In this document: positions 33,616-45,547 of the stretch, in pieces
Numbering within the stretch: the first letter of the stretch is position 1
Layout of the letters: the number at the start of each line of letters is the position of its first letter
Assembly: GCA_947685225.1 (NCBI GenBank)
Contig: CANTUV010000003.1
Span: 3,542,001 to 3,606,000, forward strand
Direction of reading: 5' to 3'
Source: Garcia nutans
Taxonomy: Eukaryota; Streptophyta; Magnoliopsida; Malpighiales; Euphorbiaceae
DNA length: 64,000 bases
Notes under the pieces: generated by a model
Seen by the model: only the letters and a program-made list of their open reading frames with translations
What the model was told of the DNA's origin: nothing
Databases searched by the model: none
Made by a program: the position numbers and the translations under genes

Positions 33616-35083
33616 TTCAGCTAGCTTGGCCGTGTCCCATGAAAATTGAGGGACACGGCCACTAGCTTGGCCGTGTTACCTCATGGAAAGAAAGAAAAGA
33701 ACAAGAGACACGGCCAAGCTACTTTTGGCTTGGCCGTGTCACACCAAAAGCATTTGAATTCTTCTGCACGAAGTGGGGAACAAAGTGGGAGACAATGCCT
33801 TGTGCTTGCCAAAAGAAATATTAAACAAGAGAATAGTGGGGAACAAAGTGAAATGGTGTGAGTTGGAAGGCATGAGTTGTGTTTTTGAATGAATTAAAAA
33901 GAGAAGAAGAGGGAAATTGGAGGGGGACTTGGCTTCTTGGAGCCAATTTCTGCTGCACATTTGGGAGTGGGAGAGAGTGACACTCTCCCTTGTCCCTTCA
34001 TCTCCATCTCCATTTCCATCCTCTCCACCTTCTCCATCTTCCATACACAAGATCTTTGAGGTTCTTCGGGATAAGTTGGGTTAACAAGCTCTTGAGGGTT
34101 GAAGAAGCTTCATTCCAAGGTTTGGTGACTTGAGAAAGCTCCATTCCATCTACCAAAGGCAAGCTCCATTCCAAGGTTTGGTGACTTGAGAAAGCTCCAT
34201 TCCTGTTGCAAAGGGGAATCAACCATTGAAGAGGGCTTGAGTTCTTCATCATACATCAAGTGGAGTTAGGAGGAAGACCAGTAATCCTACTCTTGGCATC
34301 TTCACAAGGGGTTTTTCTATTCTCTCTTTTAATGCATTTCTATTGTTGTTGTTGTATTAAGAGAATTGATATTGCAATGAACAATTTGTATTTGTTTTAT
34401 ATTGAGATGAATGAATGTTTTAAATTGATGATGTTGAGCTAAATACCCATGCCTGAGGTTTGTAGTATATTTGATTGAATGCTTTGATTTGATATTTCCA
34501 TTGATGTACCTTGTTATTGGTTGATTGCATTGGATTGTATGCTAGGTTGATAGATTAGCTACCTATTGATCTCTAGATATTGAATGAAGGACCGAGAGGT
34601 GAAATTTGATATCGAAACTATGCAATCAACTACCCTATGAATGAATTAGAAATATAAGTTCTAGGGTTTTATTAATTTGGTAATGTAAAAGAATTGGTTA
34701 TTGTTATTTCATGAATGTGAAAACTAATGAATTGGTAATTGACTAATTAACCTTAAGGAACAAATTAATTACAAGAATATGTTAATGGATAATTGAGAAT
34801 TGAGCTTTGATTGAATAGACCTATAACCCTAGGCACCTTCCTAAGAATCGATTTGATCTTGTACACCCATCACACACACCAACCCTACACATGTTAATTT
34901 TCGGTTTGAATTATTATTGCACCATCCCAACACAACAAACTTTCGCATTTAAATAATTTATCAATCAAGCTATTACGAACCACACCTTCTTGGGGAAACG
35001 ACCTTGGGGTGATCACCTTTGCTACAGCTACCTCGTATACTTGCGAGTGACGCTTTGTAGTAGTACTTAATTCGAGCGCAACA
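33616..35083 (+). repeat. Element E, second copy, right part
   Basis: It resumes inside the palindrome (CTAGCTTGGCCGTGTC) and has more GACACGGCC/GGCCGTGTC sites to 33,745. It then repeats 11,540-12,130 and 13,169-13,330 without the LINE insertion. A short 'GAAAGCTCCATTCC' segment near 34,130-34,205 is duplicated. It ends with GTATACTTGCGAGTGACGC and GCGCAACA, as C's LTRs do. No gene. Confidence 0.82.
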
Positions 35084-35274
35084 GTCCACTAAGTTAAAAA
35101 CCCACAAGGGTAGCTTAGGCAAAATGTAGGACAGCTCGCTAGTGTCGAAAACTCGTATGGGCGGAATAGGCAAAAATTAGAGCAATAAAATAAAAAAAAA
35201 AGGAAGAAGAAAAAAAAAAGAAAACCTAAATTGAAAACCCGAAAGGGCAGTTTAGATAATTAACTAAAGCAACA
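35084..35274 (+). repeat. Element A spacer with AAAACCC-AAAGGG blocks
   Basis: GAAAACCCGAAAGGGC, TAAAAACCCACAAGGG and GAAAACTCGTATGGGC blocks with TAGGCAAAA are followed by purine-rich runs. It corresponds to the blocks at 10,070-10,200 and would lie in the intron of the antisense DUF7745-like gene. No gene on the + strand. Confidence 0.6.
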
Positions 35275-35960
35275 ACGAACTCCTGGTCAGTCTCTTTGAC
35301 AATCCTGATTTAAGTTGGTCTAATCCAACTAAAGTCTCGGCTAAGATCATGGGTATTGGCAAAAATCCTCCTTCCATTTGGTCCATGATATCTGATACTC
35401 GTGGATCAATATCACCATCAGAAGAAACAAGCAAGAATTGTCCAAGCAAGCAAAGACAAAGTATACGTCCCCATGCCTTAGTAGGAGCCAAATGAGAGAG
35501 AGACAAAAATCAATCAAGGGAGCAAGTATAATTTTCTCACCTCTCATCAACTGAAGAACTTCAGGCTTTGAAATTTGAAATAACATCTGCATCTTCTGTT
35601 GAATTGTGGAAATCAATATGGGTAACGCCATTTGTTGATTATTTGAATATCCAAGGATGGACTCAAATTCTTCAACTAAGGGACATATTTCAAAGCCATT
35701 AATCTTATATGTCCTAGAATCCACATTCCAAAGAGAAGCCATGGCATGTAAAAAGGAATGGTCCAATTTACTATTTTGAAAACACTTTAAGATATCAATC
35801 TTTGACCAAGAAATTTGCTTCCAGTGACATCCATATTCTTCAATAGAATTTTTATTTTCTTTAAATGGAGTTCGGTCATCATGGAAGGATGAAGAAAAAT
35901 TAGAATTGATAAAAGGAGTATTTATGTTAAAGTGGAAAATCTCTTGGTTTTTGTATGGAA
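35275..35960 (-). pseudogene. DUF7745-like antisense gene of element A, first exon
   Basis: On the minus strand the frame reads EEYGCHWKQISWSKIDILKC, KLDHSFLHAMASLWNVDS, NGFEICPLVEEFESILGY, then MRGEKIILAPLIDFC. It shifts to HLAPTKAWGRILCLCLLGQF and ends near 35,275, where coding similarity stops (probably a 5' splice site). The pattern of a hydrophobic N-terminal core and an LVEEFESILG-like motif resembles DUF7745 proteins of plant retroelements. The last exon is at 10,418-10,826, separated by insertion E. A TATA-like box lies just upstream. Function unknown; frameshifts show decay. A related but more diverged reading as PMD is possible. Confidence 0.6.
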
Positions 35961-35975
35961 TTATGGCGTGAAAGG

Positions 35976-35987
35976 TGATTTATATAG
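35976..35987 (-). promoter_or_regulatory. TATA-like box of the antisense DUF7745-like gene
   Basis: On the minus strand CCTATATAAATC, upstream of the first coding segment. It closely resembles the box before the PMD gene at 38,751-38,761. Confidence 0.45.
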
Positions 35988-36275
35988 GAGAATTATGCTA
36001 TTCCAAGATTGAAAAGGAAAAGAAATGAGACCGAGATACATGAGGAAAAGAATTGGAGACCAAATTTCTTTGATTACCGTGTTGCATTTTGTTTTAGCTA
36101 ATTGGTGCGGCTGTGAATGTGAAAAGGGAAATTGTGGTGTAATAATTATGAGATATATATATAATAAAAAAAAGAAAAGAAAAAAGTTACAGTAAAATAA
36201 AAATTATATATTATCATTATTATTTCTATACTTATTATACAATGTTTACTCAATTCATACAATATTCATACATCA

Positions 36276-38659
36276 CTAAGAAGGTGGTGGAAGGTCATCA
36301 AATAAAGCTCTGAAGAAATCATCACCTGTCGGAGGAGGAGACAAATCACTCATCCCTAGTCTGCCTGAAGCAGGAGCACTAAAATCCCTATTACCTTGGA
36401 GTTTCGATCTATCACGATCCTCATCAGAAGTAGACGAAGGGATCTTATGGTAATCAGTTTGGGGGCCTCTAGATGAAGAAGCACCGGGATCCCTCATCCC
36501 CTGAAATCGAAAGTCTCAAAAATTTTATTCTGATTGATGATACAAATTTTCAAAATGGGAAACCTGCTGATGACTAGTGGCCAACTCTTCTTGAAGTTTC
36601 TTATTTTGTTCTTCAAGCATCCGATGTGAGCCAGAAAGGAAAAAAGTAAGAGCATACATAATCATGCATACATATAGCATAAATTACCATGAAACAAGAA
36701 AACTTACCAGGTAATTCATATCAATGCCCTAAGGATGAGATGGCATATCTGGCGGACTAGAATGAGCAAATGAAGGAGCAGTAAAAGAAGGTCCAGCCTC
36801 ATGATCAAATGAGCCAACAGCCTGCAACAATCATTAAAGAATTAAAATAAGTTAATAAAGAAGCGATTACAATGAAAAATGGTAAAAGTTTACCTAAGAA
36901 GTGCTAGCCCTGAGATGTGGAACGAACCCTCCTCCCTCTCCATGATGTTCCTCTTCATCTCTATCCTCATTTTCTTCAGGAATTTTCCGTACACCAACAG
37001 GAGATACATCAAAGTTTAAGAGCCCTATTTGAATAAAATAGGTATAAGATGCACCTGGTGGATAGAGAAATGTTTCAACATCATAACCATGCCGGGCCAA
37101 CCATTATGCATTCTCCGGCATTGATGTGATATTCAAAGTATTTCTGGGCAAGGCATCGGAATCCTCCGCTGCTCGGGACCAAGAAACCACTCATATACTC
37201 TCTTTTCGAGAAACCAGCCACTAGACATAGGGCTAGCAATGACTTGGCGAGTATGTTGGAAAGACAATACATCATTCATGGAGGAAGTCCAGTTTGTTCA
37301 CTCTTCTGGGTTCCACCAGGCCAAATTCACCTGCAAAATAACATAAGGTAAGTAAACTTTCACATAAATTTTAAAGCATACTAATGCTATTTTACCTGGT
37401 CCCAAGTTAAGCGGCTCAATACAAAGCGTTAAGTATGCACATGGTGAGAGCCGAGAACTTCCAAGTGATCTGTCAACAAGAAATTTAATCTCGGATACCC
37501 AACTCTCTCTCTCGGGAAATACCAGGCACCCTCATAAGGTTGTGCTCGTATGCCCATGCCTACAACAATAATAAAAATCAAATTCATACAAGAAAAGAAT
37601 GGAATTGACATTGGTGGAAGAAGAGTACCTCAACAATAGCCATAAAGCCGACAAAAGACTTCTTATTTCGACAAATTTTGTCAAGACCATGGTAAAGACA
37701 GGCGAGACCAGCTTCACCCCAGCCATAAAGTGGTACCATCCTAAAATAAGAAAGGGCCCTCAACACTGACAAATGGATGGCGAATTCAGTGCTGCTTAAG
37801 ATGGTCGACCCGAGCAAATATAATAAAAATCCTGGAGCATACTGTTGGGTTGTCTCTCTGTGAACCCGTCCTTCATAGTTCATCCAATAACTACGAATTG
37901 GCTCAATTTTTATCTTAAAAGGCCCTTTATATGATGGTTCCATACAAATTAATTATTGAATTTCTTCAAATTTCAAAATATCGTTGGTAAGAGGAACCGG
38001 AATACCATCATACCAAATGCCGATTATAGCAGCAAAGTCGACCAGACTAATTGTCATCTCTCCAATGGGCAAGTGAAAAGTATGAGTTGTGTCCAACCAT
38101 CGTTCTACAAGCACCTAGACTACGCTCTAGTCTATCAGATACTCCTTGGATGGTAATTGTAAGATGAAGCTCTCAAAGCCGCATTCTCGGGTAATCTGCC
38201 TTACCCGAGAAGGTACTACATCATACCATTGTCGGGCTTTGTAGATACTCCCACCACCTCGAATAACGCAACGATCATGCTAACACAGAGCCAGGTAAGT
38301 TAACACCAGGTATGTATATCATTAGTCTATCTACTTAAATTCTTAAATTAATATATTTTTCCTAGATTTTCTAAAAAATAGAAAATATATAAAAATAAAA
38401 AAGAAAAAGAAAAATGAGAAAAAGAAAAATAGAAAAAGAAAAACGAGAAAAATAAAAATAGAAAAAATATAAAGAAAAAAAGAAACAAAAAAATGAAAGA
38501 AATAAAGAAAAGAAAAAGAAAAATAATTACTTTGCTCTTTTGGTTTGAACTACGATGAAGCGACATCCCAGCTAGTAGATCTATATTCTCATCTTCATGA
38601 TGTCGAATAAACTCCAATAACTCAGCATTAGAATGAGTTCCTGATATTGAAGAATGCAT
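36276..38659 (-). pseudogene. Plant-mobile-domain (PMD) antisense gene of element A
   Basis: It runs from the Met at 38,659 (HSNAELLEFIRHHEDENIDL, then LHRSSNQKSK) and exits at a GTAAT splice donor near 38,530. After a T-rich intron it continues on the minus strand with RQWYDVVPSR, HTFHLPIGEMTIS, PVPLTNDILKFEEIQ, LLYLLGSTI and YGWGEAGLACLYHGLDKIC. A basic/acidic C-terminus ends near 36,276 (FFRALFDDLPPPS). The GEMTIS and YGWGEAGLACLY motifs are typical of the PMD family (MAIN/MAIL1-like), known also inside Ty3/gypsy and Mutator elements. Several introns and stops interrupt it. B carries a homologue in the opposite direction (48,890-50,399). The role in the element is unknown. Confidence 0.75.
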
Positions 38660-38750
38660 TTTTTAAAAATTGTATGCTAAATTTGAGAGAATTATAGCTA
38701 TTAACGAAAGAAATTAACAATTTTGTTGTGAATGAAACGAAGAAATCGTT

Positions 38751-38761
38751 CATTTATATAG
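38751..38761 (-). promoter_or_regulatory. TATA-like box of the PMD gene (A copy)
   Basis: CTATATAAATG on the minus strand, about 92-102 bases before the ATG at 38,659. The B copy has CTATAAAAA at 48,790-48,798, the same distance from its ATG (48,890). Confidence 0.55.
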
Positions 38762-38800
38762 AGGAACAGCAAAGGAAAAAATAAAATTCAAAAAGTAAAT

Positions 38801-38960
38801 TTTACTATTGATAAATAGTATATTACTATTGATAAATAGTATATTAGTAGATTACTATTTACAATAGTAGGATACTATTTACAAATAGTAGGTTACTATT
38901 GATAATAGTAGGATACTATTTATAAATAGTATGTTACTATTTACGAATAGTGAATAGTGC
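38801..38960. repeat. TACTATT...AATAGTA palindrome cluster upstream of PMD gene (A copy)
   Basis: About eight short palindromes of the form TACTATT-N4-AATAGTA lie directly upstream of the TATA-like box. The B copy has the same cluster at 48,640-48,752, with loops such as CATG. Confidence 0.65.
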
Positions 38961-39299
38961 ATAAACAGTAACTACACAGTAAATAAATAGAAAACTCAAT
39001 TATCAATTTAATCATTCAAATACTTGCATGTATATAAATATTTTTACATGCAGGGGGCAAGGAGAAGATATGTGCATAAAAATTATCTAAATTTTTTTTG
39101 CAAATATAATTAGCTAAATTTTTTGCAAACAAAATTTATATGCTACTCACTATAATTATTTTTTGCAGATAATTAAATCTCTATTAGCTCAGGTCTAGAA
39201 CCCAAATTACCATTAGGTCCAGAACCTAAAATCTCTTCTAAGTTCAGAACTTAGCTCGGGTCCAGAACCCAATGGGTTCTGAACTTATGAACTAAGAAT
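38961..39299 (-). repeat. Remnant of the TTCTGGAC array and junction to element F
   Basis: AT-rich sequence is followed at 39,186-39,286 by a short inverted piece of the GGTCCAGAACC array found in full at 47,830-48,490. It ends at about 39,290, where copia gag begins. The remaining array, PPT and about 670 bp of A's 3' LTR start are missing. No gene. Confidence 0.65.
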
Positions 39300-39304
39300 G
39301 TGGG

Positions 39305-40897
39305 ACTAATTTTGTTGACTGGTTTAGGAACCTGAGAATTTTTCTCAAATAAGAGAAAACGTCCTACGTGGTTGATGAAGCTGTCCCTAACCCACCTCCT
39401 GCTGATGCTTCTAATGCTGCTAAGAGTAAGCATAAGAAGCATGTGGATGATTCCAATGACATAGGATGTCTTATGTTGGCTACTATGTGTCCAGGACTTC
39501 AGAAGGATCTGGAACACTTAGAGGCTTATGAGATGAGTGTGCATCTCAAACAAGCTTTCCAACAACAGGCTAGACAAGATAGGTTTGACACCACTATTGC
39601 ATTATTTGACTGCAAAATGTCTGAAGGTGAATCTGTTAGTGCTCATGTTTTGAAGATGAAAGGCTATCTAGATTACCTTGCTAGACTTGGATATCCCCTG
39701 AGTTTAGAACTCTCCATGGATTTGATCCTACATTCATTGCCTAGCAGTTTCTCACAGTTTGTCATGAACTATAACATGAATGACATGGAGAAATCCATTC
39801 CTGAGCTACATGGTATGCTCAAAACTGCTGAGGGGAATATCAAAAAGCCTACCCAAATATTGAATGTCAATATTAAACAAATGAAAAAGAAAGCCAAAGA
39901 TACTAGAGGCAAGGGTAAGGCAAAAGGTGCTAAAGGGTCCAAGGGACAAGCTAAACCAAAACCTGAACCTAAGGCTAAAGTTCCTAAGGAAGGGACTTGT
40001 TTCCATTGCAACAAGCCTAGGCATTGGAAGAGAAATTGTCAACTCTATTTGGATGAGTTAAAGAAGTTGAAGGGTAGTGCGACTACATCTTCAGGTATTT
40101 ATGTTATAGAAATTAATTTATCTATTCCTTCTTCCTGGGTATTAGATACCGGATGTGGATCTCATATTTGTACAAATATGCAGGGACTCAAAAGGAGTAG
40201 GATGCTGAAGAAGGGCGAAGTGGACCTACGTGTTGTCAATAGAGCAAGAGTTGCTGCTATAGTTGTAGGAACTTATGAACTTGTTATGCTCAATGGGTTT
40301 TTGTTAATTTTGAACAATTGCTTTTATGTTCCTACTATGAGTAGGAATCTTATTTCAGTATCAGTTTTGGATGATGAAGGTTATTCATTTTTTATTAAGA
40401 ATAAGAAATGTTCTATTTTTGATAAAAATTATTTGCTTTATGGTATTGCAAATTCTTATAATGGCCTTTATATCCTTAATCTTAATGATTGTAATGGTAA
40501 TGATATCTATAACATAACTTCTAAGAGAACTAAGCCAAATGAGTTAAACCCTACTTATTTATGGCATTGTTGCCTTAGCCATATAAATGAGAAACGCATT
40601 TCTAAGCTCCATCAAGATGGATTATTAGATTCATTTGATTTTGAATCATTTGAAACATGTGAGTCTTGTTTGCTTGGTAAGATGACAAAGGGTCCTTTTA
40701 CTGGGCATAGTGAAAGGGCTAATGATTTATTGGGCTTGATACATACAGATGTATGTGGTCCTTTTAGCATTAGTGCCAGAGGAGGTTTTCGATACTTCAT
40801 TACTTTTGATGATTTCAGTAGGTATGGCTATGTCTACCTAATGAAACATAAGCATGAGTCTTTTGAAATGTTTAGAACTTTTCAAAATGAAGTATAA
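39305..40897 (+). pseudogene. Gag, protease and integrase start, element F
   Basis: The frame begins within gag (TNFVDWFRNLRIFLK, then a TAA at 39,350) and continues with SVHLKQAFQQQARQDRF, LDLILHS-like motifs and a knuckle CFHCNKPRHWKRNC (the usual Gly of the knuckle is Arg). The protease has WVLDTGCGSHICTNMQ; the integrase zinc domain has LWHCCLSHINEKRISKLH and CESCLLGKM. The core starts with HTDVCGPF, and a TAA at 40,895-40,897 follows. The frame does not shift. This is the usual Ty1/copia order, protease before integrase. Dead by several stops. Confidence 0.92.
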
Positions 40898-43198
40898 AAT
40901 CAACTTGGTAAAATAATTAAACTACTTCGATCAGATCGAGGTGATGAATATTTGAGCTAAGAGTTTGATGATCATCTAAGGGATTGTGGAATTGTTTCAC
41001 AACTGAATCCTCCAGGAACTCCACAGTGGAATGGAGTTTCTGAAAGGAGAAATCGAACTCTATTAGATATGGTTCGATCAATGATGAGTTAAGCGGATCT
41101 TCCTTTATCTTATTGAGGTTATGCCTTAGAGACAGCTGCATTCATTCTAAACCGTGTACCATCTAAGGCGGTTGAAAAGACACCATATGAGATATGGACA
41201 TGTAAGACACCTAGTTTGTCTTTTCTTAAGATTTGGGGTTGTGAAGCTTATGTGAAAAGACCAGTTTCAGATAAGTTAGCTCCAAAGTCTATCAAATGTA
41301 ATTTTGTGGGGTATCCTAAGGAAACTAAAGGATACTATTTCTATACTCCTTCAGAGAACAAAGTGTTTGTTGCTCGAAATGGGATCTTTTTGGAAAAGGA
41401 ATTTCTTTCTAAGAGAACTAGTTGGAGTATAGTAGAACTTGAGGAAACTCAAGTACCACAAGAAATCATTGAGCCGTCTATAGAGCCTATTTTAGAACCA
41501 CAAATAGTTGTGGAGTCTGAAGATGTAACACAAATCCCTTGCAGGTCTGATAGGACACGTCGTCAGCCAGAGAGATATGGATTTCTTGTGGCTGATGATA
41601 GTGAAGTAATGCTCATAGATCAAGATGAGCCTACTACCTATCAGGAAGCTGTGTCAGGTCCAGATTCAAACAAATGGCTTGGAGCCATGAAATCTGAGAT
41701 ACAATCTATGTTTGACAACCATGTTTGGTCTTTAATTGATCCTCCAGAGGGTATTAAGACTATTGGTTGCAAATGGGTTTTGAAGAAGAAAACTGACATG
41801 GATGGGAATGTGCAGACCTATAAAGCAAGGCTTGTTGCAAAAGGTTTCAAGCAAACTCATGGTATAGACTATGATGAAACCTTTTCACCAGTTGCTATGC
41901 TTAAGTCCGTTAGAATTCTCATTGCCATTGCAGCATACTATGATTATGAGATATGGCAAATGGATGTCAAAACCGCTTTCCTTAATGGAAACTTGCTTGA
42001 GGATGTGTATATGACACAACCTGAGGGTTTTGTAAATCCTGAGAATTCTACAAAGGTTTGCAAGCTTCAAAGATCCATTTATGGATTGAAGTAAGCATCT
42101 CGAAGCTGGAATCTTCATTTTGATGAAACAGTTAGGAACTTTGGTTTCATCAAGAATGAAGATGAACCTTGTGTTTACAAGATGGTTAGTGGGAGTGCAG
42201 TAGTGTTTTTAGTCTTATATGTGGATGACATATTACTCATTGGGAATGATATCCCTACCTTGCAAAAGGTTAAGACTTGGTTAGGGAATTCTTTCTCGAT
42301 GAAAGACTTAGGTGAGGCTGCCTATATCCTTGGTATAAAGATCTATAGAGATATATCTAGAAGGATAATTGGCCTGAGTCAAAGTACATACATAGATAAA
42401 GTATTGAAGAGGTTCAACATGCAAGATTCCAAAAAGGGATTCTTGCCTATGTCTCATGGCATTCATCTCAGCAAGAGTCAATGTCTTATGACATCTGATG
42501 AGCGAGATCGAATGAATAAGATTCCTTATGCTTCTGCTATAGGATCTATTATGTATGCCATGTTATGTACTAGACCAGATGTCTCATATCCATTAAGTGC
42601 AACTAGTAGATTTCAAGCTGATCCTGGTGAAGGTCACTGGACAGCTGTCAAGAATATTCTTAAGTACCTTCGAAGGACTAAAGATGTATTCTTGGTTTAT
42701 GGAGGTTTGGAAGATGAGCTAGTTGTAAATGGTTACACAGATGCTAGTTTCCAAACTGACATAGATGATTTTAGATCGCAGTCAAGTTTTGTATTCACAT
42801 TGAATGGTGGAGCTGTTAGTTGGAAGAGTTCAAAACAAAGCACTGTGGCTGATTCTACAATAGAGGCTGAGTATATAGCAGCATCAGATGCAGCTAAGGA
42901 AGCAGTCTGGTTGAAGAAATTCATCACTGAGCTAGGAGTGGTGCCTAGCATTGCAAATCCTGTGGATATTTATTGTGACAACAATGGTGCCATAGCACAG
43001 GCAAAAGAGCCTAGATCTCATCAAAGGTCTAAGCATATACTCAGGCATTTTCACCTCATTCAAGACATTATCAATAGAGGAGATATCAAGATATGCAAAG
43101 TTGACACAAATGATAACATAGCAGATCCATTAACAAAGCCTCTCTCACGGGTCAAGCATGATTAGCACACTAGATCTATGGGTCTTAGAAATTTGTAG
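40898..43198 (+). pseudogene. Integrase core, RT and RNase H, element F
   Basis: The same frame continues. The integrase core has LRSDRGDEYL, then GTPQWNGVSERRNRT with Glu; the RT follows, with EIQSMFDNHVWSLIDPPEG, CKWVLKKKTDMDGNV, MDVKTAFLNGNL and catalytic YVDDILLIGND near 42,220. The RNase H part has GYTDASFQTDIDDFRSQSS and DIYCDNNGAIAQAKEPRSHQ. Stops lie at 40,958, 41,090, 41,114, 42,092 and 43,163 with no frameshift; the original end is probably 43,198. Most stops would arise from a single C-to-T or G-to-A change. Confidence 0.93.
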
Positions 43199-43218
43199 GC
43201 CTAGTGCAAGTCGGAGAT

Positions 43219-44566
43219 TGTTAGTGTATGTGCCCTAGGCCATTTATTTGGATCTTTATGTTATGCATTCATTATTAATAAATGAGGTTTTATTATCATT
43301 ATTTTTTGTTTGCATGTTACACAATTTTGATATTTGTCCCTGGTTTATTATTGTTATAGAGATAAAAAATAATTCTTAACCAGTATGAACATTGATTTGA
43401 TAATCATCAGATGGTTATGTGTATAGTGATACAAATCAATTTCATAGATACTTGTTAGAGAACAATGTATTGGATAGACCCATCATGAGATTACTACATG
43501 GGTTAGTGTCATAAGTAAATCTCATGATAGTTATGTATTAATTCTTTGACTTGAGATTGTCATAGTTTCCAATATAAGGACTATTATATTTTGACATGAT
43601 CAAACATTATCTGTAACTGGATAGTAATAAAGGTTATGATCATATATGATAGAAATTATGTAGAGGATAATGAACAATCAAGATAGAATTTGTCCCTCTC
43701 TTTGAGAGAGATATCTTTTGGGCCCCTCGATAAGTGAGACTGTGAAATGCATGGCCATGCTCAAATGAATTGATAGTGTGATCAATTTCATTTGTTTTTA
43801 TCAGTCTACATGGAGATCGAGTAATCATAAGTTTGGACAATATAAGTATGACGTTGACCATGACTTATGTTCAAGCTAGATATCGTGTGACAAAGGGATT
43901 AATGCATGTACTATTATTAGGCAAATTGGACATTCCTTATATTAATTGGCTAGTTGTAACGCCTTGCTAGAGGCCAATTACAACTTGTTGGTTAAATAGA
44001 GATTAAATTGACTGCCAATTAATATGGGCCTATCGGGTCATACACAAGAATGCACTTTGGGCTGGATATAATATTAATATTATTAATATTAGATATTAAT
44101 ATTTATTATTATTATTATTTTCATTTTTTATATATTATTAGATAATATATTCAGAATCATTATTAGATTTGGATTCTGAATTAGACTTACCTTATCCAAT
44201 TTCGAATTGGATTCTGGAGTGATTATATTCACTCCAGACGTTAAGTCTTCTCAGAGGTAATATTAGAAAATGAAAGAGAATGAAAACAAAGGAACCCTAA
44301 TACGTTTTAGAGAAAACGTTTTTCCAGCCTTCGGCGTTGCAGAGAGCTAGTACTCCAGACGGTAGCATTCGTATGGATATGCGATAGAGGGTGTTTCGCG
44401 ATCGAGGCATCTCTTCCAAACTGTGATTTCAAATCATCAACAGGTTAGTTCTTTGAACACTTTCGTCAAATTAAACGAACAGCATGGATCCTGGAGGGAA
44501 ATCAGAGATCAAAAATTTTTCCGCTGCGTGTTTTTGGTTTGCAGTGATCTCCTTGATTTCCTAACA
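43219..44566 (+). repeat. Element F 3' LTR
   Basis: 1348 bp, TGTTAGTG to CCTAACA (terminal inverted repeats TGTTAG/CTAACA). It is preceded by a purine-rich tract (GTCGGAGAT). It holds AT-rich microsatellite-like sequence near 44,060-44,150 and no gene. The 5' partner is missing. Confidence 0.9.
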
Positions 44567-45547
44567 GTCTTTGTTCATCCAGAAAGCAACTTTTTGGTGG
44601 AACCAACTACGCAGGTTTGATCCTTCATCATAAATTACTTATGATCACAGTAGCTTTGTTTCTTTGATTCATAAGAATATACACACAAAACTTTGATCCT
44701 TAAATATGTAGTAACTTGATCTTCATTTCAATAATCAAATTTATTTCTTCTGTTTCCAAAAACCTTAAGAACCCTAATTTATTTTTTCAGTTTCCTAAAA
44801 CTAAAAACCCTAAAATGTTTCTTCTAAACCTTAAAATCCTAAATTGTTCCTTCTATTTCCAAAAATCCTAAAAAGTATTCTTCTGTTTCCAAAAACCTTC
44901 AAAACCCTAATTCGTTTCTTTTGTTTCCAAAAACCTTAAATCATTTTTCCTATTTCCAAAAACTTTTAAAAACCCTAAACTGTTTTCCTCTAACTTTTTT
45001 CCAAAATTCCCAAATATTTTCTTAAATCTCTAAACCCTAACCTACTTTACAGCTTTTAAAAATCATAATTGCTTTATAAATCTCTAAACTATTTTCTTCA
45101 ACTTCAAAACCAAAACAGTAAACCCCAAACCATTTAATCTAAACCCTAAGTATTCCTAAACCCTAATTACCTCAAAACTAATATGTAAACCCTAGTTTTC
45201 CTAAACCCTAATCCTTAAAACTTTAAAACCTTATAAACCTAAACATTCAAACTCAATAAAGTAAATCCAAAACAACAATCTAGTAAACCAAGAGTTATAA
45301 ACCTAATGTTTTAAGATTCTAAAAACCTAATTTCATAATGTTACCCCTAAACCCTAATTTGATTCATGAAACCCTAATCCATTCCAATTTTCTAAAACCT
45401 TTACAGTAGGTTAAACAAATAACAATAATAATACTAAAATCCCAAAGCCCTAAATGTTAATTAAAGAACTTTAAATAGAAACAGTAAACCCTAATTTGTA
45501 TCTTTACTTGCTTTATTTTTAGATTTGATTATGTAGTTCATTATATG
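44567..45547 (+). repeat. Truncated 3' LTR of element A
   Basis: It matches 240-1050 of the first LTR (TTGTTCATCC, then ACTTTTTGGTGGAACCAAC, telobox tract, AAATAGAAACAGTAAACCC). The start was replaced by element F, and the end is broken by the inverted B LTR. No gene. Confidence 0.8.

Larger units (their letters stand above)
10850..35083 (+). mobile_element. Element E: Athila-type LTR with internal tandem duplication
   Basis: It starts TGTTTAGATC at 10,850 and ends GCGCAACA at 35,083, with a perfect 5-bp duplication GTCCA (10,845-10,849 and 35,084-35,088). Removing it joins the intron of A's antisense gene. E has no PBS, PPT or pol. Copy 1 runs 10,850-13,341 (containing a LINE fragment); copy 2 restarts at 13,342 from TGTTTTAGTTAATG and continues to 13,890 and then 33,616-35,083. 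It looks like one LTR enlarged by unequal exchange. It hosts element C. Confidence 0.85.
39300..44566 (+). mobile_element. Element F: 5'-truncated Ty1/copia element
   Basis: A single long reading frame (gag to RNase H) is followed by a PPT-like GTCGGAGA and a 3' LTR (43,219-44,566, TGTTAG to CTAACA). The 5' LTR and the gag start are missing, together with part of host element A. It lies in A's 3' LTR: sequence right of 44,566 (GTCTTTGTTCATCC) is Tat LTR. Lineage within Ty1/copia is not assigned. Confidence 0.9.

Noticed and set aside
36276..38659. PMD gene as part of a Mutator-type DNA transposon
   Set aside because: I saw no terminal inverted repeats or 9-bp duplications, and both copies sit at the same place of a Tat/Ogre element.
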